This document shows, piece after piece, positions 8,068 through 18,095 of a stretch of 64,000 nucleotides of DNA. Source of the DNA: JAKFVC01 sp040386595 (GTDB lineage: Bacteria > Planctomycetota > Planctomycetia > Planctomycetales > Planctomycetaceae); the NCBI GenBank assembly GCA_040386595.1, contig JAZKFE010000003.1, positions 1 to 64,000 of the forward strand, given 5' to 3'. The notes beneath the pieces were generated by a model. It was not told the origin of the DNA, ran no database searches, and was given only the letters and a program-made list of their open reading frames with translations. The first letter of the stretch is position 1. Each line of letters opens with the position of its first letter. A program made the position numbers and the translations under genes.

Positions 8068-11000
8068 ATGGGCCACTTTGACTGGTTGCATTCTCTTCGA
8101 AAAACAGCTGTGAATTTCAATCTTCACCGTGATTCGAATATCCGCCGGCAACCACCGAGTCTTCGAGAACGGCAATTCTCTTCTGTGGCCGGCGGCGTTG
8201 AAGTTTTGGAGATTCGCGAGCTCCTTTCGGGAGTTGGAGTGACTGCCCCGGCAACACAATCCAGTGTGCACGGTTCCTCGGTCAGTGTGTCAATCAGTGG
8301 CTCATTGGCATTCGCCGGTGATAGTTATACATGGTCATTGAGTGGCAATCTTCCGGGAAGCCTGGCGCTCACGAATACAAATACACTCAGCCCGACCTTG
8401 ACCGGGCTCATCACGGCGAATCCAGGAACAAGTTTTTCCGCCGTACTTACATTGAGCGAAGTGCACTCTGGAAAGCAGACTTTCACTGCGAGCGCCACCA
8501 TCACCTGGACCGTTACGGCGCTACCACCCGTTGTGACACAACCCTCAGACCAGATGAGTAATGAGCTGGATGTCGTGTCCCTTGGAGTGAGTGCGACAGA
8601 TCCGGGCGGTTACCCACTGACTTATTCCGCCAGCGGTTTGCCCTCAGGATTAACAATTAATTCCAGCACCGGCGTAATTTCGGGCACAGTGGCGTCCGGC
8701 ACGGCGGCGGGGGGACCCTATACGGCCCAGGTGACGGTTAATAATGGCTACGGCAGTACCAGCAAAACCTTGCAATGGAGTGTTACCGCTCTGCCAATCG
8801 TACTTCCTGGGGTGACTCAGCTCACACTAGTCAATGATACCGGTACGCCGGGTGATCTGATTACTGCGGATCCTCGTATTTCTGGCTCTCTGAGCGTTAC
8901 GGGAAGCTCGAATGCATTCCTACCTGTCCAGTACGACATCGACGGTGACGGCATCGCGGATGGAACGATCTACACCAATGCGGCCGGGGATTTCATTGCA
9001 GACCTGTCAAATTCCTCAATCAACGATGGAGCTGTTGTTCTACAATTCCGGGCAGGCAGACCAGATTCGGGTGGGGGGACTTACAGCTATGGTACGTGGT
9101 CGAGTTTCTCTTTCACATATCTCGCAGCAGTGCCTGAAATTTCGGGAGTGGGACTCGCCGATGATACCGGTACTCCGGGCGATTCCATCACCAGCAATCC
9201 TCTGATCTCGGGTGTAGTCACAATCGCGGCGGGATCACCCGCAAACCTGACAGTGCAGTACGACATTGATGGAGACGGATTGTCAGATGGGTCAACCCAA
9301 TCCGACGCCACAGGACATTTCCTGGTCGATTTAACTAGCTTAAATCTGGCGCTGGGGCAGCATACCGTCTCGTTGCGTGCGATTAGCTATACCCAAAACG
9401 GAACAGTGCCACATTACAGCACATGGTCTGCGGGACTCACGTTTTCCATGGCGGCAGGTGGGAATGGCGGAGAAGGGGGCGAAGGCGGTGAGGGGGGCGG
9501 AGGAGATCCTCCAGCGAGTCCTCAAACTTATATCGTGCACCCAGGCGAGTCCTTCATTATTCCCAATGTTGCCGTGTCGTCGATCATCACGAATTACTCT
9601 GCGGATCCCGATGGGTGGAACGGTCCGATCGGCGATATTTCTGTAAGCTATGTGAATGGCTCTGTGAATGTTAGGCCAGTTGCCGGATCTGAGTTTTACG
9701 TAATCGTGACCGGCAATGCTTCTTGGACCAGCGAGCGAAATATCGGCAAATTGAAGTTTGAAGCGTATGGCAACCTTGGCGTCTCACCGATTGACGGCGA
9801 GCTTAACCTCCGCTCCACATACGGTTCGATAGGCGCCGTTGAAGGTTCAATTGTCTTCGCTTATGCGGCAGAATCAATCGGAGACGTGATAGCCACAGAG
9901 AGCATTTCCCAGCTCTTCGCGACCAAAGGAATTGGCAATGTTTCCTGCGACGGAGATGCTGGGGGTATCGAATCGGGCCGGATGCATACAACATCAACAA
10001 GCAACGTGACGATCCAAGGGGATTTGAAAGGAATTGTCGGTTCATGGGACAAAGTGACGGTTGGCGGTTCGCTGGTAAATGGGCAATTCTGGGATGCGAA
10101 CACCATCACGATTGGTGGGAACAATCAGTTCCTTAGTTTCTATTCTTCACCACAAAAGATCACTATCGGAGGCAGCTCTGGTATTATAACAATGCCGGAC
10201 CTATGCCCCACGTTGACAATCGCAGGATCGCTGGGATTTATCCGCTACGGAACGGATATCAATGGCAACGGCGTCTGGTACGAATACACTGATGAACAGA
10301 GTGGATTGTTTCTTGACCGTTCCAGCTCTTCTACTAATCAACTAACGGCAAGTGCCATCTCAAGTATCACTGTTGCGCACGACTTCAAAGGCAAAATTAC
10401 CTCGGGTGGCAAGCTTGGTACTTTCTACGCACAAGGCTCAATCGACCAAACAACGATCAAAGCCCAGGGAGATGTTTTCTGGATTCGATCAGGGAGCTCG
10501 CTCTTTGCAAGCATTGTGTCCGGTGGCAAGATCGGCGGAGTATACTCCGGCGGTACAATGACCGGCAGCATCATAGCAGAATTGACCATTGGGCAAATCT
10601 CGTCCGCTGGAGCAATGACGGCCTCGATTGAATCGTTATCGGGTAGTCTTCCCAATGTCATGTCAGGTGGTGATTTTAGTGGAAGCGTGAATGCCGCGAT
10701 CGATATCGGTTGGATGTCTTCCGCGGGGACATTAAGCGGCAGTATCAAAGCAGAGGAAGGCTCGATTGGTTCCGTGGCTGCTGTCGGGACAATGAGCGGT
10801 AGTATCGAAGCCGGCACCACGATCGGTGATGTTCGCTCGACCTCCGGTGGAATCTCTTCCACCATTGACGCTGGCGGATCGATCAACACGATCTGGGCCA
10901 AACTGGATATCGACACGGCCATGATCAGATCAGGAGGCTCAATCGGTCCGATCACTGCAGATACGGGGAGCATCCGCTCAACGATCACCGCTACGACCAA

Positions 11001-14000
11001 TGTTGACAATGTGACGGCCCAGCATGGCGATATTGATGGGGGGGTGACAGCGGGTGGTAATATTCGCAATATCACCGCCGGACACAGTATCGGCGCGAAG
11101 ATCGAAGCCACTGCGGGAAATATCAACTCCGTCGTGGCCGGAAGCGATGGCGGTGGCAACATCACAGGCAATATCACGGCCGGTCGAACGATTGCGGTCG
11201 TCGATGCCAGAGGGATTGTTTCCGGCCCCGCTCTTAACATGTCGAGCTTGATGAGTCAGCTCTGGAGCGTCAACATCCAAGATGTCCTATTAGGGCTTAT
11301 TCCCCTACCTACTTTCGTTTTGCCAACTCTGCCCACAATCGACAAAGGCAAAATCTCTGGCAATATTGAGGCGGGCCATAATATTAGCAGTGTGAATGCC
11401 GATGGCTCCATTTCCGGTCAAGTGCATGCGGTTGGCATGGTTTCCACAGTGAATTCTGGTGGCACCATCAGCGGTCAAATTGATAGTGATGCGGGGTCGG
11501 TGACAGTTTCGGCCTGGGGCCAGATTACTGGCGATATCAACGCCTTGGGTACGATCGTGGTGAGCGCGCTGGGCGATATTAACAATGCGATCATCAGTCT
11601 CGCTGGCGGAGCCGCCGTGGCGACATATTCGTCCATCAACTCGACTGTGAAAGCACACACCGGGATCACCGAATCTGCTTTGGGGACCGTGGCCGGTAAC
11701 TTTGAAAGCACTACGGGTGACGCACGGATTAGCGGCATTCAGAAAATGCTGGCCAGTGGGCGTGCGGAAAACATTCTGCTGACCAGTGCGTTCCTCGTTA
11801 GTCCAACAGGATGGGTCTACGCCTCAGCTGACTTGGGCATGATGGGCAGACAACTTGCATTAGGTATGCCCATCCAAATCGGCCGGGATGCTTATGTTTA
11901 TGCTCTGGATGATGGCGTGGGCAACATCACCGCACGCAACGTTTCCGTGACCTCCTGGGGCGATTTTACAGGCCAAATCGATGCCACTGGAAATATCACA
12001 ATCGACGTGCACGATACTCTAAGTGCGACTTCGGTGAAATCCAGCGGAGGCGATATTAGTGTCAAAGCCGACAATATTCAGGGCAACATTACGACCACTG
12101 GAACCAGTTGGAATGTGAACGTCGTAGCCTGGGGAAGCCTGACCGGCAACGTGACGAGTGGAAAAAATGCTACGGTTTCCGCTTATGCCAGTATTAATGG
12201 TGACATTTCGGCCGGGGGACGAGTTATCGTCAGTACGTTTGGCGATCTCACCGGGAATGTCAGCGGTGGCAAGTTGTTCGACACCAGCGGCCAGACGCAG
12301 CACAAAATCACGTCCTGGGGCAATCTCACTTCCAATATTACCGTGGGCAGCAGTGCAGAAGTCTTTGCCTATGGGAACCTGTCTGGAAATGTCACGCTCA
12401 GCGGAACGCCCGACTTCCAAGTGGCACAGCGACTGGAAGTCACGGCCATGCAGAATCTTACCGGTAGCATCACCTCGGCCGGTGACGCAATCGTCTCGAT
12501 TGGGAAAGACTTCGACGGCGACATTACTGCAGGAGATGACGTGAATTGCACGTCATTCGGCGTGGTGTCTGGAGATATTACCGCAGGAAGTGGCGCCACG
12601 AGCAACCCCAGCGCACCAGCCGAGTTCAATGAGCATGTCGCGTTCGTCTCGGCCCTGAAGTCTGTCACCGGGAATGTCACCGCCGCGAATGGCGTACGGG
12701 TCGATGCTTTTGGTGATATCGTCGGCGATATGGCTGCCGTCGCAGGGGTGGTCGAGATCATTGCCCGCGTCGCTGCCACCAGTGAAGTCAGGGCCGGGGA
12801 CGCGGGGATCCCCGGAGGTTTTTCGGGCACGGTGACCGCCTTGCTTCATGTTGGAATTACCGCCGCGGGGAGCATTTCGGCCGCGGGGGGGATTTCTGGT
12901 AAGGCCATCGATCTGCAGGCTGGCAACGGGATCTCGGCTGGTACGGTGACCGCCACCAATGGAGCGGTCACCGCTGCGGCAGGAGGAGCATTCATTGCAA
13001 CGACCATCACCGCTCAGGGAACTTCGGGATCGATCAGTTTGTCGGCCGGAGGAAATCTGGACGTCACAACATTCACGGCAGCAACCAGCGTCTCGCTGGA
13101 TGCGCGAGGTACCATCAAGGCGAACGGAGCGGCCCTCTCCGGGAGTATGGACGTCACGACTTTGGCCGGCATCAATGAATCACATTTGACAGCCGCGGTG
13201 AACCTCGCGGTGGCCTCATTTGGTCCGACGGACCAACTAACGGGAACCGCACAAACAGGCACATTAGCGTTGTTCAGCCGTGGTGACATTTCGGAGTCGC
13301 CATTGACGGCTTATGGAGCAGTGTCCGTTAGCACATTAGGATTGATTTCCGGTTCGGGGATAATCAACTCACAGCATGGTGGAGCGAATGTTTATGCTGC
13401 GAGTTCCATTGCTAGCGGCTGTGCAATCGTTGCGGAGGCAATGGTGTCGGTTGTGGCAGGAGAAACAATTGCCGCCGACGTGACATCTCGATCATCCACC
13501 ACCGGTGTGGAATCACATTTGGGAGGTGTCTCCGGCAATATCGCGGCCGCGACGGGAGTTTCCGTCACGACACTATCGGGGAACATTTCGGGCGATATCC
13601 ATACGAATTCAGGAGCTGCCAACGTCGACTCGGCTGGAACGATCTCGGGTGATATTAAGTCCGACACTGGGGCCGTTAATGCATTTGCGATGGGATCGAT
13701 TTCCTCTCCGTCGATTATTGGTGGTCTGGCCGTTACTGTCGCCTCGTTTGCCGACATCTCTGCGGCGACGATTAAATCAACTGGCGCGAATGCGGACGTT
13801 TCGGCCGTGGGAGACATCGGTGCCGCGGTACAGGCCTGGACCAATGCGGTCGTCAGTTCTGCATTGGGCTCGGTGGAGGGTTCCGTTGACGCAGAAACAG
13901 GGAATGCCATCGTCGGTGCCGGCGCCGATGTTCAAGGATCGGTGACGGCCGCCATCGATGCCACCGTTAATGCCTTGGGAAGCGTTTCCCAAACAGTTTC

Positions 14001-17000
14001 AGCTGGGCGTGACGCAGTTGTGAATGCCGCCGGTGGCAGCGTCCAACAATCGGTCACCGCTGGCCGGGATGCTACCGTGTTTGCCTTGGATGATGTGCAG
14101 CAAGCCGTGACTGCAGGACGCGATGCCAACATTTCGGCCTTCGGAATGGTGCAGGCAACCGTTTCTGCTGGCCGCAACGCGTCAGTCTCGGCGGCAGGTG
14201 GCATCCAAGGAGACGTCGTGGCGGGGGTGAACGCCACTCTCTTCACCGCCGATTCGTTGTCGGGCAACGTGACCGCGACCGCTGGAAGTATCCAGATCGA
14301 AGCTTGGGGGCACGTTCAAACCATGCTCGTAGCCGGTGGCAATGCCGATGTGTTTGCCGGAGAGGGAGGCAGTGTCAGCAGCGACACTGGTGGCTCCCTG
14401 GCAATTACCGCGGCGGGACCACTCCAGGTGACTGTGGATGCAGGTACTGCTGCCAACATCTTAGCAAGTGGCGTAATTTCCGGGATTGTCTCGGCTGATA
14501 CCGATGCGACAGTCATCGGCTTTTCCTCGACTTCAGTCAGCGTCATCGCAGGTGAAAATGCTCTCGTTTTCTCCGGCCAATCACTACAAGGAAACGTGAC
14601 CGGAGGCTTAACTGCAGCCGCCGTTTCGATGGGCACCATTTCGGGTTCGCAAATCACCGGCAGCCTGAGTGCCATGGCCTATGCGATCGGGACCATTACT
14701 TCGGTCACCGTTCAGGGAGACTCTGCAGCGCTCGTCAGCTGGGATATGGTCAGCGGACCGTCTCTGGTTCAAGGCGTATCGAATGCATACGGATATGGCT
14801 ACGTGGGCTTCTATGGTACCGTCTCTGCGAGCGCTGGCTCGGCTTCCCTCGTCACTCTTGGCAGCGTGCCATCCGGAACGACCGTTACAGCCAGCAACGA
14901 TGCCGTGGCGATGTCAGCGGGCTCTTTTGCGGGCTCGGTCTCGGCTGGTGGCTTTGCCGGAGTAATCGCCTTGCAGGACTTCAGCGGCTCACTCACCGCG
15001 GGAACCGACGCAGTCGTCCTTAGTGAAGGGACTTTATCAGGGACCATATCCGCTGGCCGTGATGCATCCGCATGGAGTCTGGCCAATATCAGCGGCTCAA
15101 TTAATGCCACACGCGATGCGGCAATCGTTACATTTGGGGATTTTAGCGGCACACTAACAGCCGGACGAGACGTGTCTGGAGTGGGAACCGTGGGCGATCT
15201 CGGAGGGACCATCACTGCCGCTCGCAATGTAGGCAGCCTGCTCAGCTACGCCACGTTCTCGGCCAATGTCTCGGCGACCAATTCGGTCAATGAAGTTGGT
15301 CAAGGGCAAATCGGAAACGCTACCTCCCTGGGGTTACTAGGTGGCAGCTTGACCGCCGCGAATTCCATTGGAACTGTCACCTCAGCCGGTGCGGTTACGG
15401 CGACACTCTCGGCCCCCAATCTCGGTAGCATCCTGCCCAACAATACCGACCTGGTGACAAGTTTAATCACTCCCACGGCGCCNNNNNNNNNNGAGGTTCT
15501 CGCTGACGGGGCGGCCGCTTTGGCTAGCGTGCAGGCGAGCAAGTCCGATTTTGACAGCTCGGCGCAGTCTTTTGTCAGCGGCATTCAGCAAGATCGCAGC
15601 GACCTGTTGGCCGATATTGCTCAATCCCGGTCGGACATTCAAGCCGACAATCAAACGGCCAGGTCCGAGACACAAACCGAGGTTAATACAGCCCAACAAG
15701 CTGCGTTGGACGGTTTGACCGCAAACCGTGCAGCGGCGGCGACTTCGCGTCAGGCAGCCGTGACGGATGCAAATACTCAGCAACAAGCGTTGGAAGCCAC
15801 CTGGACTGCAGTCGATACGGCCAATCAAGCAGCCTACACCGGCTCGCTAAAAGATGCTCACGACGCCCAAGCTGCGGCCCAGGATAAACAGGTTCAAGCC
15901 TCGGTGTTGCAACAAAATTTGCGAACTCAAACCAACCTGAATATGACCGCCGATCAAAACTGGAGTTCTCGTATTCCCTCAGTGCCCGGGACCGTGTTTG
16001 CGATATTCAACATCCCTGCAAACATCCAGGGAACGATTAGTCATGTGCAGTCGACCTATAACGACCTGGTGGCGACCGCCGACAGTGTGGATGCCCAAGG
16101 CTTCAACCGATTCACGATCACCTACGTCGCAACAGCAGCTGATCTAGTCGGTCTGCGAGCGATTCAAGGGGCCTGGGACGGAGCTGATCCTTATACCCTT
16201 GAACAATGGAGTGATGGGTACCGCGTCTTTCAGGGGGTTGTTGGTGTCGTCACGCTCGTCGAATCGGCCATGGGAATTTCTAGTGTCGCCAGCTTCTTTC
16301 TGAGCCCCTGCCGCAGCCTCCATTGGGGCAGCTGTTTTGTCGGTGATACCCAAGTACTAACTCGTGAGATCGAAGATGCGACGACCGCAACCGCGGTGCT
16401 TCCGGACGAGTCCCAATCCGCCGGCAGCCTCGATTGGCTCACACCGGTTTGCATTCTGATTGGGGTCGCGGGAACAGTCGTGTTGCAGTGTAAGACGCGG
16501 CGGCGACTCCGCCCAGCAACTGTACAGAGTCGTTCAGTACTAGACAGTCTCTTCAGTAACAACGACTTCGATTCCGCATTCTCGTCTCGAAGGGCTCGCT
16601 CCCCCCGCAAAAGTCTCTTGCAGCCCGGCCGTTCAGAAGTCGACTGCGCTCCTATCGGCGAGCCGAAACATTGCGGGCCATCGAAACGGAGAATGCTCCG
16701 TTCTCAATCAGTGATTCCGAACGAAAGACCACAAACGAGGCCTCCCGTGACGCCATACGAATCCGCAGCCGAAGTAGACATCCTCTCTGTGGACGATTCA
16801 TCTCCGGCCTGGCGCCCTGCAACCTCGACGTGGTTGCTGATGTGGTTTCTGCTGGGAGGCTTCTGCTTTGTGCAATCCAGCGCCAGTAGTTGGTCTGTTC
16901 CAACTCTGGCCAAGGAAGCCGGTGTTCGCCCGGTTGTCGCCAAACGGTTCGAATCTCGCGCCATTCAAGACATACGTACGGGAATGAAGGTCATCTCTGA

Positions 17001-17892
17001 CAATCCCGAACTTCACGGTCAAGAGGTGATCGAATCCAAGATCATTCCGGCAACCTGGCGCAATATCCATTTGCGAATGAACAAGCCCGACGGCAGCGAA
17101 CTGAAAATGACGCTGCTCAGGTCACTCGACTGGCTGGAAGAGCGTCGCGGAGAAGTCGGCCGAGATATTGACGTCAATCTGGCGGAATTGGGAGCCGCCG
17201 GTCCCGCGACAATTCTGGCAATCAATCCATGCCCGCCGATCGAATCAGGCTCAGGCCGAATCGTCACCGGCACCTTTCAGCATTCGTCAGCCAATGTCAT
17301 TGATCTCTACGTGGCCGGCGAAGACAAACCTATCGGGACGACCGCCAACCACCCGTTCTGGTCAGAAACGCGACAAGTGTTCGTTCAGGCAGGATCACTG
17401 CGTTTAGAAGAACAACTTCGTACGGCGAGCGGCGAATCTGCATTCGTTAAAAGGATCTTACCGCGAGTCGGTTCTAAGCTCGTCTTTAATCTAGAGGTCG
17501 ATGTTGAACATGTATATCACGTCACGAACAGTGGTATTCTAGTCCATAACAAATACGTAGACTATGATGGTCCCGTCTATCACGGTACGGATAGTGCATC
17601 TGCTGCAAGTATCACAATTAAGGGTTTAAATCGAGAGAAATGGGCAGAAGCTGGTGCACTCGCCCTTGATACCAAGGGCTTTTCTGTAAGTACGAGTAGG
17701 GAAACCGCCGAAAAATGGGCGATCAATAGCGCTGAGTTGCGAGGCGGAAACCCCGTTGTTCTTCAGGCGGATGGAAGTAAGCTACGACTTCGAGCGAGCA
17801 GTCCGGGTGAATGGGCTGATCCGGACGAGCTGTTTATTCGCCCGAGCGATTTTCGCTCCGCTGGGCCGGGCGTGTTTCAGCCGGTACAGTAA
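8068..17892 (+). CDS. Giant exoprotein with beta-helix stalk, HINT domain and C-terminal ART-like toxin
   Basis: The 3,274-aa protein starts at ATG 8068, with AAGGA 9 nt upstream. LEIRELLSG (residues 47-55) is a variant of the planctomycete LE-x-R-x-LL export/sorting signal. An Ig-like He_PIG-type domain follows (about 155-242), then two about 100-aa repeats carrying DIDGDG motifs (251-461), a Gly/Glu linker, and a long beta-helix (about 520-2470) of coils with the pattern G-x-I-x-G-x-I-x-A. An Ala/Gln/Asp-rich coiled coil occupies about 2476-2630. From Cys2756 (CFVGDTQVLT) a pretoxin-HINT domain begins, with TANHPFW (His3095) and a terminal VTNSGILVHN (His3160-Asn3161). It is interrupted by about 197 residues (2767-2963) with two hydrophobic segments. 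The last 113 residues (VYHGT at 3170; GFSVSTSRETAEKWA) resemble ADP-ribosyltransferase-fold toxins. The architecture is that of a polymorphic toxin; toxin activity is inferred. Four codons fall in a 10-N gap. Confidence 0.85.
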   Translation: MGHFDWLHSLRKTAVNFNLHRDSNIRRQPPSLRERQFSSVAGGVEVLEIRELLSGVGVTAPATQSSVHGSSVSVSISGSLAFAGDSYTWSLSGNLPGSLALTNTNTLSPTLTGLITANPGTSFSAVLTLSEVHSGKQTFTASATITWTVTALPPVVTQPSDQMSNELDVVSLGVSATDPGGYPLTYSASGLPSGLTINSSTGVISGTVASGTAAGGPYTAQVTVNNGYGSTSKTLQWSVTALPIVLPGVTQLTLVNDTGTPGDLITADPRISGSLSVTGSSNAFLPVQYDIDGDGIADGTIYTNAAGDFIADLSNSSINDGAVVLQFRAGRPDSGGGTYSYGTWSSFSFTYLAAVPEISGVGLADDTGTPGDSITSNPLISGVVTIAAGSPANLTVQYDIDGDGLSDGSTQSDATGHFLVDLTSLNLALGQHTVSLRAISYTQNGTVPHYSTWSAGLTFSMAAGGNGGEGGEGGEGGGGDPPASPQTYIVHPGESFIIPNVAVSSIITNYSADPDGWNGPIGDISVSYVNGSVNVRPVAGSEFYVIVTGNASWTSERNIGKLKFEAYGNLGVSPIDGELNLRSTYGSIGAVEGSIVFAYAAESIGDVIATESISQLFATKGIGNVSCDGDAGGIESGRMHTTSTSNVTIQGDLKGIVGSWDKVTVGGSLVNGQFWDANTITIGGNNQFLSFYSSPQKITIGGSSGIITMPDLCPTLTIAGSLGFIRYGTDINGNGVWYEYTDEQSGLFLDRSSSSTNQLTASAISSITVAHDFKGKITSGGKLGTFYAQGSIDQTTIKAQGDVFWIRSGSSLFASIVSGGKIGGVYSGGTMTGSIIAELTIGQISSAGAMTASIESLSGSLPNVMSGGDFSGSVNAAIDIGWMSSAGTLSGSIKAEEGSIGSVAAVGTMSGSIEAGTTIGDVRSTSGGISSTIDAGGSINTIWAKLDIDTAMIRSGGSIGPITADTGSIRSTITATTNVDNVTAQHGDIDGGVTAGGNIRNITAGHSIGAKIEATAGNINSVVAGSDGGGNITGNITAGRTIAVVDARGIVSGPALNMSSLMSQLWSVNIQDVLLGLIPLPTFVLPTLPTIDKGKISGNIEAGHNISSVNADGSISGQVHAVGMVSTVNSGGTISGQIDSDAGSVTVSAWGQITGDINALGTIVVSALGDINNAIISLAGGAAVATYSSINSTVKAHTGITESALGTVAGNFESTTGDARISGIQKMLASGRAENILLTSAFLVSPTGWVYASADLGMMGRQLALGMPIQIGRDAYVYALDDGVGNITARNVSVTSWGDFTGQIDATGNITIDVHDTLSATSVKSSGGDISVKADNIQGNITTTGTSWNVNVVAWGSLTGNVTSGKNATVSAYASINGDISAGGRVIVSTFGDLTGNVSGGKLFDTSGQTQHKITSWGNLTSNITVGSSAEVFAYGNLSGNVTLSGTPDFQVAQRLEVTAMQNLTGSITSAGDAIVSIGKDFDGDITAGDDVNCTSFGVVSGDITAGSGATSNPSAPAEFNEHVAFVSALKSVTGNVTAANGVRVDAFGDIVGDMAAVAGVVEIIARVAATSEVRAGDAGIPGGFSGTVTALLHVGITAAGSISAAGGISGKAIDLQAGNGISAGTVTATNGAVTAAAGGAFIATTITAQGTSGSISLSAGGNLDVTTFTAATSVSLDARGTIKANGAALSGSMDVTTLAGINESHLTAAVNLAVASFGPTDQLTGTAQTGTLALFSRGDISESPLTAYGAVSVSTLGLISGSGIINSQHGGANVYAASSIASGCAIVAEAMVSVVAGETIAADVTSRSSTTGVESHLGGVSGNIAAATGVSVTTLSGNISGDIHTNSGAANVDSAGTISGDIKSDTGAVNAFAMGSISSPSIIGGLAVTVASFADISAATIKSTGANADVSAVGDIGAAVQAWTNAVVSSALGSVEGSVDAETGNAIVGAGADVQGSVTAAIDATVNALGSVSQTVSAGRDAVVNAAGGSVQQSVTAGRDATVFALDDVQQAVTAGRDANISAFGMVQATVSAGRNASVSAAGGIQGDVVAGVNATLFTADSLSGNVTATAGSIQIEAWGHVQTMLVAGGNADVFAGEGGSVSSDTGGSLAITAAGPLQVTVDAGTAANILASGVISGIVSADTDATVIGFSSTSVSVIAGENALVFSGQSLQGNVTGGLTAAAVSMGTISGSQITGSLSAMAYAIGTITSVTVQGDSAALVSWDMVSGPSLVQGVSNAYGYGYVGFYGTVSASAGSASLVTLGSVPSGTTVTASNDAVAMSAGSFAGSVSAGGFAGVIALQDFSGSLTAGTDAVVLSEGTLSGTISAGRDASAWSLANISGSINATRDAAIVTFGDFSGTLTAGRDVSGVGTVGDLGGTITAARNVGSLLSYATFSANVSATNSVNEVGQGQIGNATSLGLLGGSLTAANSIGTVTSAGAVTATLSAPNLGSILPNNTDLVTSLITPTAXXXXEVLADGAAALASVQASKSDFDSSAQSFVSGIQQDRSDLLADIAQSRSDIQADNQTARSETQTEVNTAQQAALDGLTANRAAAATSRQAAVTDANTQQQALEATWTAVDTANQAAYTGSLKDAHDAQAAAQDKQVQASVLQQNLRTQTNLNMTADQNWSSRIPSVPGTVFAIFNIPANIQGTISHVQSTYNDLVATADSVDAQGFNRFTITYVATAADLVGLRAIQGAWDGADPYTLEQWSDGYRVFQGVVGVVTLVESAMGISSVASFFLSPCRSLHWGSCFVGDTQVLTREIEDATTATAVLPDESQSAGSLDWLTPVCILIGVAGTVVLQCKTRRRLRPATVQSRSVLDSLFSNNDFDSAFSSRRARSPRKSLLQPGRSEVDCAPIGEPKHCGPSKRRMLRSQSVIPNERPQTRPPVTPYESAAEVDILSVDDSSPAWRPATSTWLLMWFLLGGFCFVQSSASSWSVPTLAKEAGVRPVVAKRFESRAIQDIRTGMKVISDNPELHGQEVIESKIIPATWRNIHLRMNKPDGSELKMTLLRSLDWLEERRGEVGRDIDVNLAELGAAGPATILAINPCPPIESGSGRIVTGTFQHSSANVIDLYVAGEDKPIGTTANHPFWSETRQVFVQAGSLRLEEQLRTASGESAFVKRILPRVGSKLVFNLEVDVEHVYHVTNSGILVHNKYVDYDGPVYHGTDSASAASITIKGLNREKWAEAGALALDTKGFSVSTSRETAEKWAINSAELRGGNPVVLQADGSKLRLRASSPGEWADPDELFIRPSDFRSAGPGVFQPVQ
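13996..14241 (+). repeat. 18-residue (54-bp) beta-helix coils in giant 1
   Basis: The clearest stretch of the stalk repeats. AGRDAVVNAAGGSVQQSVT is followed by AGRDATVFALDDVQQAVT, AGRDANISAFGMVQATVS and AGRNASVSAAGGIQGDVV, giving one coil every 18 residues. Looser copies of the same pattern fill about 10,400-15,470. Alternating small hydrophobic residues with Gly/Ala turns are what a beta-helix or beta-roll stalk looks like. Confidence 0.75.
15483..15492. other. Assembly gap (10 N) inside giant 1
   Basis: Ten unresolved bases lie at the junction between the beta-helix stalk and the coiled coil. The frame on the right side is open and in phase if the gap is taken as exactly 10 nt, but a fixed-length N run may stand for a gap of unknown size. 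The protein length and the coil count at this junction are therefore uncertain. Confidence 0.95.
16333..17550 (+). other. HINT (intein-like) domain with a two-segment membrane insertion
   Basis: Sub-region of giant 1. The N-terminal block SCFVGDTQVLT (Cys at 16333) and the block B-like TANHPFW (His codon at 17350) plus the terminal HN (17545-17550) are the catalytic marks of HINT autoprocessing domains. Between the first strand pair and AIQDIRTGMKVIS (starting 16960) lies a long insertion. It holds hydrophobic segments LTPVCILIGVAGTVVL (about residues 2790-2806) and WLLMWFLLGGFCFV (about 2922-2936), separated by about 110 residues that carry around 20 Arg/Lys. By the positive-inside rule this loop would face the cytoplasm and both halves of HINT the outside. 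The topology is inference. Confidence 0.7.
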
Positions 17893-18016
17893 GGTTCTCT
17901 CCAAACGTAAAAACCTGGAACGAGCAGCTTTTACGATGCGCACATACTGCTCATACGCGTTTGTTGTACTACTGTGATGTTCGAGCCAAGCATCAACACG
18001 GTAAATATAAATAATT

Positions 18017-18022
18017 TATAAT
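18017..18022 (+). promoter_or_regulatory. Possible -10 box upstream of the candidate immunity gene
   Basis: TATAAT sits in a very AT-rich stretch (18001-18035) between the toxin-bearing giant gene and the 141-aa gene, 73 nt before the ATG at 18096. No good -35 is visible at the expected spacing, so it is only a candidate. An independent promoter would fit an immunity gene that must be expressed more than its toxin. Confidence 0.25.
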
Positions 18023-18095
18023 TATGCAATTGCCTCTTGATTGTTTCAGTACTTTTCCGCTCTTATCGTGCCCCTGAACGGAGTTCGAGTTAAAT

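Noticed and set aside
17906..17935. Inverted repeat CGTAAAA ... TTTTACG just after giant 1
   Set aside because: Seven AT-rich base pairs with a 16-nt loop and no T-run. It is not convincing as a terminator or operator.
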